Shown: positions 47,801 to 60,128, numbered from the stretch's first letter. The stretch is 64,000 nt of DNA from Arenicola marina (GCA_964019135.1 OZ025258.1:30746186-30810185); one strand, 5' to 3'. A program made the numbers and translations. The notes: generated by a model not told the origin, from the sequence alone.

Positions 47801-50800
47801 ATGAGGCCATGATACACTCGACCCATGAGGCCCCGATACACTCGACCCATGAGGCCCCGATACACTCGACCCATGAGGCCTTGATACACTCGACCCATGT
47901 GACCATGATACACTCGACCCATGAGGCCATGATACACACGACCTATGAGGTCCTGATACACTCGACCCATGAGACCCTGATACATTCGAACCATGAGACC
48001 ATGATACACTCGCCCCATGAGGCCCTGATACACTTGACCCACGAGGCCATGATACACTCGACCCATGAGGCCATGATACACTCGACCCATGAAGCCACGA
48101 TACACTCGACCCGTAAGGGCCTTGATACACTCGACCCATGAGGCCATGATACACTTGACCCATGAGGCCATGATACATTTGACCCATGAGACCATGATGC
48201 ACTCGACCCATGAGGCCATGATACACTCGACCTATGAGGCCGTGATACACTCGACCCATGAGGCCATGATACACTCGACCCATGAGGCCATGATACACTC
48301 AACCCATGAGGCCATGATACACTCGACCCATGAGGCCATGATACACTCGACCCATGAGGCCCTGATACACTCGACCCATGAGGCCATGATACACTCGACC
48401 CATGAGGCCATGATACACTCGACCTATGAGGCCATGATACACTCGACCCATGAGGCCATGATACACTCGACCCATGAGGCCATGATACACTCGACCTGAG
48501 GCCATGATACACTCGACCTATGAGGCCATGATACACTCGACCCATGAGGCCATGATACACTCGACCTATGAGACCATGATACACTCCACCTATGAGACCA
48601 TGATACACGCACCTGTTTGAGGACTCCTCGGAAAGCCACGAAAGGAACCGGTAGCTCCGTCAGATAGAAACATCCAACAAAAAAGTCACCCAAATTCCCA
48701 CGCCACCACTGCAACAAAGATGCATACGCCTGTGTAGTACAATAACAATGTAGATCTTCAGATCCTATTTTTTTTAAACAGTACATACACCATGAATGAA
48801 AAATGTAAGTGCTTCACAACAGTGCGTGTCACATATGTTCGCATGGATAAGCATTGTGTTATTTTATGTCACCATAAGGCGTGCATACCCTGTCTCTCAA
48901 ATTGGGGAAAAGAGATTTATTGAGGATGATAATAAATAATCTTATAAATGTCAATGGATTGACATTAAAGACACATATATACAATGCGTAATGTATAAAT
49001 CAAGAAGGGAAAGTAACCAAACTACTCATTTTAGAAATGCTGGTACTGGTAAAAGCCAATTACCCTCATACATAACTTTTAATAATAGATCTCATACTGC
49101 ATACATAAATGCATCAAAATGCGCATTTCCAAGTGAACCAAGAAATCACATTATACCAAAACATGCATATGGTTAATAGAGTACTGGTACTCACCACAAT
49201 CACAGGTAGGTAGATAAAAGGGAAAACAAGATGGTGCATGAGCATAAATGGCTGTGTCCACATAAAGTTAACAACTTTCTGTTTTAGTGGTTGTTTAAGG
49301 GTGGCAGGTGTCTTCAGGTAGTAAGTCCGAAACATTGCAAATATGTCATAAAAAAAATATGTTGCTCCAAAGTGTGCATAAGCATCGGTCAGCCAGTGCC
49401 TGCAAAAAATTATGCAAAAATATAACCTCAATGCATATAGGATGAAAACAATGAATAAATCAGAACAAATAATATTTTACAAATGCTGCTGCTACCCCAG
49501 ATGGTCATGTGATTGTAAATTTATATTCTAATGTTAATATATATATGAATATAGTGTTACCAAATATATATACACATGCATATAAGAAATCATGCAAACA
49601 TGCTTACAAATTAATATTTTATTTCATGATTATTTTACCCATGACATCATGCATGATTTATATACTTACGTGTCATGAAGGACATCTTGATAACAGTTGG
49701 TCACAATTTTATAGCCAACTACACAAGCACATAAAGCTTGAACTGCAGTAACAGTCCTGAAATAGACAAAATGTCATATATGAAAAGGCATCGCAAGTAG
49801 TATGCAAGATCACTGTGGCACCACAAAATGAATACTAATTAATTCTCTACCTAACTTTCTAACTTTATTTCTGATTTGTTCATGATTCTGCTGATTTTTT
49901 TATCATAAAAATAACTTATACCTAAGTTAATTAGATGATGAAATAGATAAAGAAATATAGTGGTTAACGACTTATCAGACACTATATCTAATATGCAAGA
50001 ACTATTTAAAGGAGGCAGGGGAGAGGATTAATTATTTAATGAAGGGGCTCATTAAATCCCCAGGGAGAGAGAATAATAACACAAATAAAATAGGACACCC
50101 TGAAAAGAAAGGGGGGAGGGTGGGGGGGGGGGGGGTAGCATGTAGCCCAGAAGCCTGGGTTCATGGCTAGGGCCATACACGTCCTATATCCCTTTCTGTA
50201 CATATAACTTACTATAGATTTATCTATCCAAGGTATATAAAAAAAAAGCCCAAAACTAATATTCAAGGCATATTAGCCAAGAACCCTGGGTATTGGCTAG
50301 GGCCATTTTAACCCTGTTTATGGCTTCCAGACTTGTCCACTCCCAAGGAGGCGGCTGGATTTTATCCCAGCCTGTCAGATTTTAACTGCATTAACTGTTA
50401 ACAGCCATGAACAGGGCTAGGGCCAAATACACCCTGTATCAATCCCCTTCTTTGCATAATCTTGGATCTATCTCAAATAATGTAATGTTAGAAGATATGT
50501 CTAAAATGATTTAATTTAGAAGATCTAAGCTTTCTTAAAGTCTATACAAGACTATAGACTGGTTATGCCCATTTTGACTGCTAGACGATTTAACCACCAG
50601 TTGGGTTGGGGGACGTAGTTTGGGTTGTATATGGTATGAGTGTTTTGGTGGTCAATGTTTTAGGGGGTAGAGGCATGCCCAGGTGTAGTGCTAAATCACC
50701 CTGGCCAATGTTGTGTACAGAACAGTGGCCAGGGTGATTTAGCACTAGCCCAAGTGAAGAGTGATTGAGATAGCTGGTTGTTATCATTAATCAGCTGAAA

Positions 50801-51407
50801 CATGGGGGCTGGGGCAAGCAATGGGAAAGGGGTGTACCAGGGCTAGGAAAGGGGCATCCCTGGGCAGCGGCATCAGCCACATCAGTTCCTGCAGTGGGAA
50901 GACAGGGTTGGGCATCCTGGGTTCCGATCAGCTGGCTGCCTGCCTGGAGCAGCGAGACAGGCAGTTCCATAGTCTCGCATAACGTAGTCCGCTCCGATAT
51001 ACGTCCAGTCGCGGAAGCCACAGTGGCTTGCTTGCGGGAGTACAAGACAGGGTCCCATTTCCCAGCCACATATATGAGGCCTACACCCCTTCCCCTTCAC
51101 ACTTCCAGTCAAATCGTCCAGCAGTCAAAGTGGGCTTGCACCTAGCCCCATGTGACGTTGTTGGGCAACAACTGTCTCATATCATATGGGACTAGCTTGC
51201 ACCCTACAGACTACAATAATTTAATTTTTGAAGAGCTTTTAGAAGTAGAAGTTTATTATATTATCGCCCAGTTATTGGCAAGTACCTTTCCGCTATTGTG
51301 GCAATGTCGGCACTCGGTCTCTTTATGTCTAGAAAGTCTTTTACAACGTAAATCAGAAACAAATAAAGGCATGGGAAAAAGAATGTCCCAAGAAGGAAGA
51401 GCAACAT
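44849..51407 (-). CDS. TLCD3: TLC domain-containing protein 3 (TLCD3/FAM57), complete, five exons
   Basis: Exons on the minus strand: 51286-51407, 49670-49756, 49195-49399, 48613-48708 and 44849-45130. All are in phase, giving 263 residues (vertebrate TLCD3A/B are 257-274). It starts MLLFLLGTFFFPCLYLF, followed by a second helix. The TLC core has THWLTDAYAHFGATYFFYD, MLMHHLVFPF (paired His as in ceramide-synthase-like TLC proteins), GDFFVGCFYLTELPVPFV, ALYKVNGVVLII and CRILVFPFMFWAYA, then a last helix LLLAFQLYWLSIML. It is a multi-pass membrane protein. Vertebrate relatives have been linked to ceramide synthesis, but activity here is inference. Its last intron (45131-48612) is filled by the 24-bp array, which touches the exon 4 donor. 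Confidence 0.95.
45380..45785 (+). repeat. Degenerate 18-24-bp repeats (CACAATATGGTCAC type) in the TLCD3 intron
   Basis: The words CAACACAATATGGTTATCAC and ATGATCACTATGGTCAT recur irregularly up to the edge of the main 24-bp array. Confidence 0.75.
45815..48607 (-). repeat. 24-bp minisatellite, about 116 copies, filling the last TLCD3 intron
   Basis: On the plus strand the unit is GACCCATGAGGCCATGATAC plus ACTC; on the gene strand GTGTATCATGGCCTCATGGG plus TCGA. The array runs to the 5' splice site of exon 48613-48708: donor GTGCGTGTATCATGG reads straight into a unit. Higher-order blocks recur (for example near 46330-46500 and 46680-46930). Because 24 is divisible by 3, frames of 340-490 codons stay open on both strands; these are not genes. 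Confidence 0.97.
48709..51285. other. Other TLCD3 introns
   Basis: Introns 48709-49194 and 49400-49669 show nothing but A/T-rich DNA. Intron 49757-51285 holds a poly(G) run near 50119-50136, three diverged copies of a ~130-base segment ending GGCTAGGGCCA (about 50140-50440) and the hairpin at 50686-50747. Confidence 0.5.
50686..50747. repeat. Perfect 22-bp hairpin with an 18-base loop in TLCD3 intron 1
   Basis: TAGTGCTAAATCACCCTGGC-CA (50686-50707) is exactly complementary to 50726-50747. Arm and loop lengths resemble a small hairpin RNA, but a tiny inverted-repeat element is equally possible. Confidence 0.75.
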
Positions 51408-51560
51408 TATCTTGTTAGCGCTTCGCTAATTTTGACAGACGGTGAAGAACGACGTGGGGAAACGGTCTGTGTCTAATTCCAGCCATTCCAACTGCACACC
51501 ATGACGCTGGTTACTCAGACACATAATACATTTAACGCAGGTAGACGTCTGTCTGCAAAA

Positions 51561-51873
51561 TACAGGGGCGGATGCAGGCGGGGGGTTCCGGGGGCCCCGA
51601 GCCCCCCTCACTTTTTTTTGAGGAAGAATGCCGTTTTTCAATGCGGGATGTAGGCCATCTGAGGCGTGGACCTCCCCCCACTTTTCTTGAGAACGAATGC
51701 GAGGCATGGACCCCGCATTGGAACCCCGTCCGTCCCTCGGTTGTCAAGAAATGGTGAACCCCAGTAGTAAATTTGGTGGACCCTCCAGGTCGCAAGTTTT
51801 TCAGAGCCCCCCCCCCCTGTCGCAACATTCCAGTGGGCCCCTCCCTTTTCAACTTCCTGGATCCGCTCCTGTA
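51561..51873. mobile_element. MITE-like element with TACAGGGGCGGATGCAGG termini
   Basis: The left end TACAGGGGCGGATGCAGG and right end (complement) TACAGGAGCGGATCCAGG form an ~18-bp inverted repeat around G/C-rich non-coding DNA. End-like fragments of the same family (CAGGGGTGGATCCGG, CAGGGGTAGATCTAGG) lie near 51983 and 57307. Confidence 0.7.
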
Positions 51874-54800
51874 ACAGTACACAAAGGGAAATGGGAAAGT
51901 TCAGCTTAAGCTTATATATATGATGTAACTCTTTATTAATTTTTTTGGCAATTTGCATCTACGGTATGGGTGAGGTTACACTGCAGGGGTGGATCCGGTG
52001 GGGGGGGGGGCTTTTAGGGCCGAAATTTATGTAATTTATACCATTTAACATATGAAAACCATAACCCCCCCCCCCCCACGTATTTAGGAAGATTGTCTAG
52101 ACAATATTTGGTCAAGGTTCACTGTTGGCAATGTTAGTACTATTTATGTAGGGGACTGGAAGGCGTAAATGGCCCCACATGTACGCGCCACAGGCATATT
52201 TGAAAAATTGACATTCGACATTGACCCCCAACTTCTGACATTTACACATAGTGGCATCTAAAAAAACCGACAAGGAATATCGAGAAGAATTGACATTCGA
52301 CACCGATCATTTTGATTAATCGACACCGGACACCCCTTCCAGACATCTATATGTAGCCCTTGTCTATTGTGAAGTCCGAAAATTCCACCCCCCCCCCCCC
52401 CCACGAAGACCAAAAGGTGAGCGGCACGGATAGGTGGGCCCTTTCCACCAGACGGAAGGAAATTGTTGCACCATCAAAGGGATACGACTGGTTGTTAAGA
52501 TCACAGTCAGTTGAAGGATCGATTATCATGATTATATACTCTTCAATAGGTTTAAGATGTAATTGGTTATTGCAATAAAAATCGCTAGGTATAAGGAGAG
52601 TTATATTGAAGCAATTGTTCGCGTTGCAATGGTTGCATTGAGAAGCACTTCAGCCATAGGCAGTATATCTATGCTTCAACCGGGCGTGAAAGTCATATCG
52701 GTTCAATAGGGAGAATTATGAGAAGCTATGTACAGGACCTTTACTTTGCACGTTCATAGATATTTGCACTCCGGCAACACGATGGCTGACCTGGCCGGCA
52801 GGGCTCACTCGACACAGCCGAACACGCTAGCCACCATCCGTGTGGCCCCGTCGGGCAAATATGGAACAGCGGTATTCTTTTGGACCTCCGTAAACCAAGA
52901 CGCACACATGCTAAATTTGTCATAGTGCTTCGAATCAAGAATGCATCTAGCCAACGTCCACACCAAAGACAGACTATAAAAGTATATCCATAAATATTTA
53001 TTCATCATGAACATTTCTCAAAGTGACATTCAAAGAAAGACCCTTACATAGACAAAGGAGATGGCGTAGTTCCGACGATGAAAGGCTGGCCTTGTAACGA
53101 GTACCGGAAACGAACGTGTAACAAACTGTTCACCGCGGTGTCCACGTGGCGATGAACATCTATTCAACGGATTGGTGTGATAACGCCGGTGTCAATCTAC
53201 AGACATGTATATATACATACATGAACACTGATCGTCCATACCCTCTCGTAACGGTAGATACATTAGGACATCCACGTCTGTAACATTCAGATGGTAATTA
53301 AGTCCAGATGGGACTTCCAGCCGCTACCGCCGCACCTCAACGTCCCTTCGTTAAAGCGCTGTCGGTTCTTCAGGTGATGTAAACAAGAACGAGTGTTGCC
53401 ATAGCAACGACGCGGAAAGCGACAGCACAAGACACACATTATAGACAAGAACTAATTTCAGATTTAGCAGGGCACTTATTCTTAGCCATTATACGCAAAT
53501 AAGACCAGGATGGTTCGCAGTGGCACAAAAAATGCTCGAACAATCACCTACTGTGACAGTTCAATACCACCAAGAATATACACGATTGTGCAATGATTCG
53601 TTTAATAAATGTTTGCACGTAAAATTAAGAGAAAATGAAAGATAAAGAGTACCGTATGTGTATAGTGTAGGTTTTGTCAAGTATAATTGGGATAAATTAT
53701 TTCTTAGATACACAAACGCGCAGCTTCGTATATAACGGCAGTTATTAATCCAAGTCTTAACCAGGCTCCATGGTATTGAAGACATTTATCAGCAAATTCT
53801 TATCTTAACATAACGTGAATAGTACATCAGCGTTGATGTTCTAGACTTCATGTGCACAACACTTCAGCTGCTACTTTACTGCAAAGACACGTTAGGGGAA
53901 ATGTAATAGGAAGGTTTTGAGTGCATATTTAAGTAGTCTGCATGCCGTAGCAGTCAGTTTTCGAATTAAGTGAGCCAATATGGACCCGCGGCTACCTCGG
54001 TGGAAACATCATGGCACAGTGCTGACCTTGAATTGCAAATAAACTTTTACGTGCGCTAACAAATTGCCGCCTGCCCTGTGGCAAATGTCGAGGACAGTTT
54101 CACTAATAAAGAACTTGGTTATATATTATTGACGGGAAAGCCACGAAACATAATAATTTCATAGTACACACAATCACTTCACAACCCTTTAATGTAGGTG
54201 ACAAACGGTAACATTCACTCAGTCTTCATATTTTGGTCGCACGACATTTGACCACAGCGTCCGCATTTGACCCCAGTGTCATGTCTCCTGTCCGTGGACG
54301 AGCCCCACGACAATATTTCACATGCGCGAAAGGATAGATTCACGCTTCTGTCACAGCACATGCACTTACCACTTGTGTATTGAGTACAGTGAGCACGTGG
54401 TACGCACTTATTAATTACTCCAACTATCGTAGTCGCTGAATAGTAGTGAAATAACGTACTCGCTTAGAATAGATGCCTCATGTGTTTACAAACATCAAAA
54501 CTGGAATGTCTACCGAGACAAATTATCGGTAAAATCTAAACATAAATACACATTATATCGCGAATAACGTAACAGCAATGAAACATGATTATTATCTAAG
54601 CATTAAAAATCAATGTCGTGTAGCATCAAAAGCACTGGACGCTTTCATAGTCAATGACTTATTTTCTCATGACCCAGGTCTCTCTGTTCCGCACACTTTT
54701 AGGTGGCATTAAAACAGACCACTCAATATCATTCGCATTATCACCCACACCACGCGATTACAACCTAAACGTTAATACTCGTCACATGCACTGGATACTA

Positions 54801-55080
54801 CTGTTTTAATTGCCACACAACAAAATAAGTCAAACGACCGAATATGGAAACAAAAGTGCATCCACACAATTTCTTTGAAGCACATGTTTCAAGACGAAAG
54901 TTTTCGCAACTTTCCATCACGCAAATTTACCTCGCTAACGAATTGGCTACTTTTTTCAGAATGAATAACATAAATGTGACAACCCAAAAAGTAAAAAAAG
55001 GAAAGAACAAAAATTAGAGTTGGGTGGGGTGGGGGGAAGGAGTGACTTGTATGGTATGGGCTGCTAAGATGGGTCCTGTG
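51874..55080. other. Intergenic DNA between TLCD3 (5' side) and malectin (3' side)
   Basis: Poly(G)/(C) runs lie near 52002, 52066 and 52388. A perfect RFX-type X-box lies at 53395-53408. A minus-strand AATAAA at 52997-53002 could end the malectin transcript, giving a ~2-kb 3' UTR; this is unproven. No gene is recognised. Confidence 0.4.
53395..53408. promoter_or_regulatory. Palindromic X-box (RFX site) GTTGCCATAGCAAC
   Basis: It fits the RFX consensus GTNRCC-N(0-3)-RGYAAC on both halves. It is about 2 kb upstream of the TLCD3 start codon and 1.7 kb past the malectin stop, so its target is unclear. Confidence 0.4.
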
Positions 55081-58000
55081 TTAAAGCTTGCAGAGACAGA
55101 AGACGAGGGGGATGCATGCGCCGATGATGACGACCACTGGGATCATCATGGTGCCCGTGTCCTCCGTGGCGTAAGGATCCTGCACCTTGGGGGCTGACGG
55201 CGGTCGCTTCCGCTTCACCCTCTTGGAGTCATCCTCCTCGATCTCCTCCTCCTCTTCCTCCAGCACGTCTCTGGGGCTGCCTTGGTCCACGCCCGGCACG
55301 GGAGGCAACTCGGGGACATCTGGCGGGGGGGGGGGGGGGGGGGGGATGAACAACGCCACGTGGTTAACATATCAAGTGCACTACAATTATTATGGTACAT
55401 ATTGTTTGAATTATAATGTCGCTAACCTTCGCTGCATAATCGCTGCAAACAATACTTTTTTTTATGCAAGCTTCATTTATTTGCGAGGTTGTCAACAGCG
55501 AATACACTTGTGAATGATCACCTCCACCTACAGGACGACTTGTGTATACATACAGTGTTTTAGAATTTAATGGAGATCCTGCATGACCATGTCAGTGAGA
55601 ACTTCTGCTAAAAACGTCAGCAGGTAGATGTGATAGTACATAATATGGCTGCGTGTATGCCTGTAAACTGTTCCAGTTCAACGTTTTAACAACATCAACC
55701 AAATACGAAAGACAATGTATTTTGTTAAAATTAATTACTTTACACAAGACATTGAAATAGGAATTTAGACAGGCTTTGAACTTGGAACAACTGTCAAAAA
55801 CAGGTCACATGTTGTATATAAACACCGCACAGTTTGGCACGATACTTGGAGATGGGACTTGGAGATAGCCCAACACGCTAACCAACAGACCATTTTGGAC
55901 CCTTTTGAGTGGCTGCAATAGATAATGCAACTTACCATCTAAAGTTCCCCGCATCACATACATAGCATTGATTTTGGGGTTGTCTTTGTGCAACTGAAAT
56001 AAAGACAAAACAGTTTAGTAAAGGTTACTTTTATAATAGGACAATGTTCCCAGTTCCCAGCATAAAAACTATAACTATTTACAATAAGCCAGCAAATGCT
56101 TACACCATCAGATACACAATAAAATTTACATCAATGGGTTTGATAAGATATGGTGCATGCAAATCATGGGCTGTTACATGCAAATGAGGCCTTGTTTAAC
56201 ACGAAACAAATTCATTCAGGTGCAAATGCTTACCTTAGCAAATTCCACAGAGAGTTTCCCATCAAAGTCAGAAGAGTCTCCATTGACGTTGAGCACTTTC
56301 TTCTTAATGCTGAATGGTACAACCTCGTCGTGAGCTACCCCTCGACCGACCTTGCCAAAGATGTCCAGATTGTCTACGACTGTATGCTGACCATTAAGAA
56401 TTATGTCAAACACCTGTAATGCAGAATAAAGAAATGTTTTATCAGCATAATATAAAATTTAAATACCAGTGATGCATAATGGACAGTGGCAGTTAACTTT
56501 TCTCTCAAGTAGTAGGTATTGTGTAAACCAAGTAAGCACAATTGTTTAATATTAGTGACCTTATTTTTCACATATGTCACACAACCCCACACAGAACTGG
56601 GTTAGGGTTAGGGTAATGAACAGATGAACAACTGCAATCCCAAAGCAATGTTTTCTGTTTGAGACCAGCCCATGATTTGTTAAGTAGTAAGATCTCTTTA
56701 CTCATACTGGTACCTTATGTGACAATCATTTTTGCCTTAAAGCTATCAGTTACCCTGTGTCTGGGCTGAATTACTGCCAATTGCAATCCAGTTAAAGACA
56801 TTCTTATATAATAAACAGGTTGACAAATTGAAATACTGGTTTAGTCAATATATATACTCCTAAGACTGTCTATAACAGTGCCCTTATCTATATATTATCA
56901 GGTATGTTACAAAAATGTGCAAATGCAATATAGTTTCTAACTACAAATTAGGTCAGTTGTCCTACAATAATAATAATGTTCAGAGATGTACAAATGGTAA
57001 GGCTTTCCTTTCTATCTAAGACATGTTATATTTAATATAGTTTATGTTGTACTATCACTTCTGACAGGAAATATTTCTAAAAACATAAATATTAATTGTT
57101 GCTAAAAACCTTAAAATAAATGCCTTGATAAATGACAGCTACCTTGATATCTATTTGTCAGCTTCTAACCAATCTGTATATTACTTTTACCATCTTTTGA
57201 CAATGTAAACAGTGTCCTATGGCTACTCTGTAAAATATGTAATAGTCTCCAGCTGAATGGGTAATCAATATCTTACTTCCATTTATACAAATTTAAAATA
57301 ATATACAGGGGTAGATCTAGGGGGTGGGGAGGGAGGGTTAGGAGGATTGCACCCCTCCCCTTTAGAAATTTGAGCATATACTGTAAAAGACAGTCTGGTG
57401 AATCACAATCAAGATGATTATTAGCATACACATATGATGAAAAATGAAACTTGTTGCATCTCATTAAAATTTTACTATATTACAAGATATCAGTCCAGAG
57501 TTCAGAATCTGTATCTATATGGCACAAGCATGTATGGGCGAAAATACATGCTTTACCATGGCTTGAAGGGTAGGCCGGGGTACGTACACTACAATCTATA
57601 GTCCTAGCCTTTAAATATTACACATTATTACGAGTTGGTGGTCATGTTAACTAGTCTAATAGTATTAAATCTGAAGGCGACCAAAATGCCATATTCTGAC
57701 CCGAACCGCCCTGCTGCACATGCAATCGACAATCGTTGCCATGGCGACACTGCATAGAACAATATGACAATAGCGCGAGTTTGCGGGGCGTTAGATAAAA
57801 TGCCTAACGCCAAGCAAAACTCGCGCTATTACTATTATTACGAGTTGAATTTAAATTTAAGGCGTTGACTTGTCTCTGCTTCTTTGGTTTAATTTTCGCA
57901 TGCAACGACAACAGTAAAGCATTTTGGGACTGACTGTCCGCAAATCGCAAGCCTTTCCACATATAGTTGGCCAGTCGCCTTTTTATACCATATATATGTT

Positions 58001-60128
58001 GCCAAGAAACATAGCATGTGCAACTAGGCAACTAGTCATGGAAGCGGGCTATTTAAAGCTATAACTACAATTCTTTTGTGCGTGACGTCATGTTTCATTT
58101 TTCTATGCAGCGTCGCCATGGCAACGATTGTCGATTGCATGGGCAGCAGGGCGGTTTGGGTCAGAATACGGCATTTTAGAGGCCTTCAGATGTAACGCTA
58201 TTGTACTAGTTAACATGCCCACCAACTCGTAATAATGAAACATGACGTCACGCACAAAAGAATTGTAGTTATAGCTTTAAATGGCCCGCTTACATGTGCC
58301 ATGTTTCTTGGTATGGTATGAAAAGGCTTCGGGCCGATAATCAAAATTGGCTGGCTGCTACAGCTGGATGTCGGGCCAATAAAATTGCCTAATGCCCCGC
58401 AAACTCGCGCTATTGTCATAATGATCTGTCTTTCAAAGATATCAGTTAAATGAATACTTTATCATAGTTAGGTAGATAGAACAACAATTTTGTCCCAGAA
58501 TCCTTAGCCTATTTGGTATGATTTACTTACCTGAATACTGTTTGAATTTGGGGGTACGTATACTACATAGGGGTATGTACACAACAATCAAACTTTTGGC
58601 ACTCGCCATGTACATTTACTCGCGAAGCTAGTTTTGCACTAGGGGCGCTGTTTAGTGGCTTTATAACACTGAATAGTGGTAGGTCTTAATCGGAAGTAGT
58701 TGTAAATGTTTCACAAATGTTCATAGAAGGCAGGCATGTGATTGATTTGGAGATTCAGCCATTAGTTTTGCAAATACAAGGCATTGAAGCGGGTGTTGAC
58801 GCTCCATGGCAGCAGTTGAATCGCATAACCTGTTCTTATTTAGTTTCATAACGGCATATCCCAGGCCTTCAGCATAGCCCGACGCCAAAAAACTATGTAT
58901 CTGACAGGCTAATTCACTTATCTCGGGACAAGTTAATGGTGACAGGTCTATAGTTGTAATGCAGTCTACTCTGATATAGGTCCAGTCGCGATAACAGACA
59001 CTTTCAGATATTACATGATTAATCTTTAAGCAGAGGCCGGAAACTTAAGTTAGGTTACGATACTAACAGATGTTGGCAGCATGACAAGTTACGACAGGCC
59101 ACTTCATCACTCACAGGCTCGCACTAAAGTGGCAGCAGATACCAGCTTTTTTGCCAGTGAAACTCTCCTGGGGTCATGAAAAATTGCAATTTTACAATAA
59201 CATCTTTACTGTTTTCACATTTCTTTAAAACTAATAGAACTACAAATCATTCAACTTTTCATTTGTAGCTTGCTTTTTCGTAAATAAATGTCTTCTGTGC
59301 GAATCGCTGGGCTTTATAACGAGAGCCCAACATCTACGCTGACTGCTTAGGCACCATGATTGTTTTCAACGGTTGGTCAAAGTGACTCTTTTCGTGGGCC
59401 TGGAAGCAGGCCATTGAAGACCGCACTTGCTACACGGATTGAGGCCACTAACAGTTACCACTTTGGACTTCAGAGTACAACAGCAATGGCGGCCGAAAAA
59501 ACAGTGCTTGCGACAGGGTGCTCTGACAAAAATGAGTGCTGAGTCTTTTACAAGAGTCACTGAGACTATTGGACAGATATTTTTGAATTATAAAAGATTT
59601 TCAATTAGGCAGGTATTCATATATAGGTGACAAACGCATGACATAATTGAGCTTTTTGTGATTTTTTTACGAACTCTCACGATCACAACTTGGCAGCAAG
59701 CTGCCCCCTCTGGCCTTTAGGCCAGCTCTGGTAACAAGAAAAGTAAATATAAAATATGACATATTAATAACCTTTTGATCCGGTTGTGTAAACCAGACTT
59801 CACTGAATTTCATTACGAGCACATAATTCCCATCTTTGCTAATGGGCACATCATATGCAAAACTGTCTACGTGATATCGCTCTGTCTGGTACAGGATCTG
59901 GTCTTGAGGATGCACCCGCTGGATGAGCAAGCTCTTGCCGTAGTCCGAAGGCACGCCAACTTTGAGGGAGTCTTTTTGATAACGGATCCCGTGAACATCA
60001 GTGTGAGCTTCGCCCCCAGCGTTAACAGCCCAGATGACTTCCCCGAGACAGTCAACTGCCCCCAGCGCAAGCAGCATCCATAGAATCAGCGCCACACAAC
60101 AGTGGCGATAGAAGACACCCCAACTCAT
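55081..60128 (-). CDS. MLEC: Malectin, ER carbohydrate-binding protein, complete, four exons
   Basis: Exons on the minus strand: 59772-60128, 56234-56413, 55936-55993 and 55081-55319. All are in phase, giving 277 residues (human malectin 292). There is a signal peptide at about residues 1-29 ([18 protein letters not shown]), then [13 protein letters not shown] and the malectin fold with the ligand-binding aromatic run [16 protein letters not shown]. It continues with [28 protein letters not shown] and [21 protein letters not shown] Glu-rich stretch follows, then DPYATEDTG and a single C-terminal membrane helix ending FCLCKL (FCLCRL in vertebrates). In the family malectin binds diglucosylated high-mannose N-glycans and works with ribophorin I in early glycoprotein quality control. 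The last acceptor has a pure poly(C) tract. Confidence 0.97.
55325..55345 (+). repeat. Poly(G) run of 21 (poly(C) on the gene strand) forming the acceptor tract of the last malectin exon
   Basis: On the minus strand 21 C are followed by GCCAG and the exon, so this homopolymer is the polypyrimidine tract. Confidence 0.85.
56599..56613 (+). repeat. Short interstitial telomere-like repeat GGGTTAGGGTTAGGG
   Basis: Two and a half TTAGGG units in a malectin intron. Short enough to arise by chance. Confidence 0.5.
57626..58425. mobile_element. Nested foldback elements in malectin intron 1
   Basis: Arm pairs: 57626-57759 with 58101-58235 (TTACGAGTTGGTGG ... CCACCAACTCGTAA); about 58046-58100 with 58233-58290 (GTGCGTGACGTCATGTTTCA and its complement); about 57768-57800 with 58383-58422 (CAATAGCGCGAGTTTGCGGG and its complement). 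There is no coding capacity. The pattern is what one small inverted-repeat element inserted into another would give. Confidence 0.75.
58426..59771. other. Rest of malectin intron 1
   Basis: No exon, RNA or array is recognised. Open frames near 59360-59640 are short and without family resemblance. Confidence 0.4.

Noticed and set aside
3381-48607. CRISPR arrays
   Set aside because: The regular repeats are spacer-less eukaryotic minisatellites in introns and UTRs.
45646-48608. Frames up to 491 codons on both strands in the 24-bp array
   Set aside because: Pure tandem repeat inside a well-supported TLCD3 intron; all frames are open because the unit is 24 bases.
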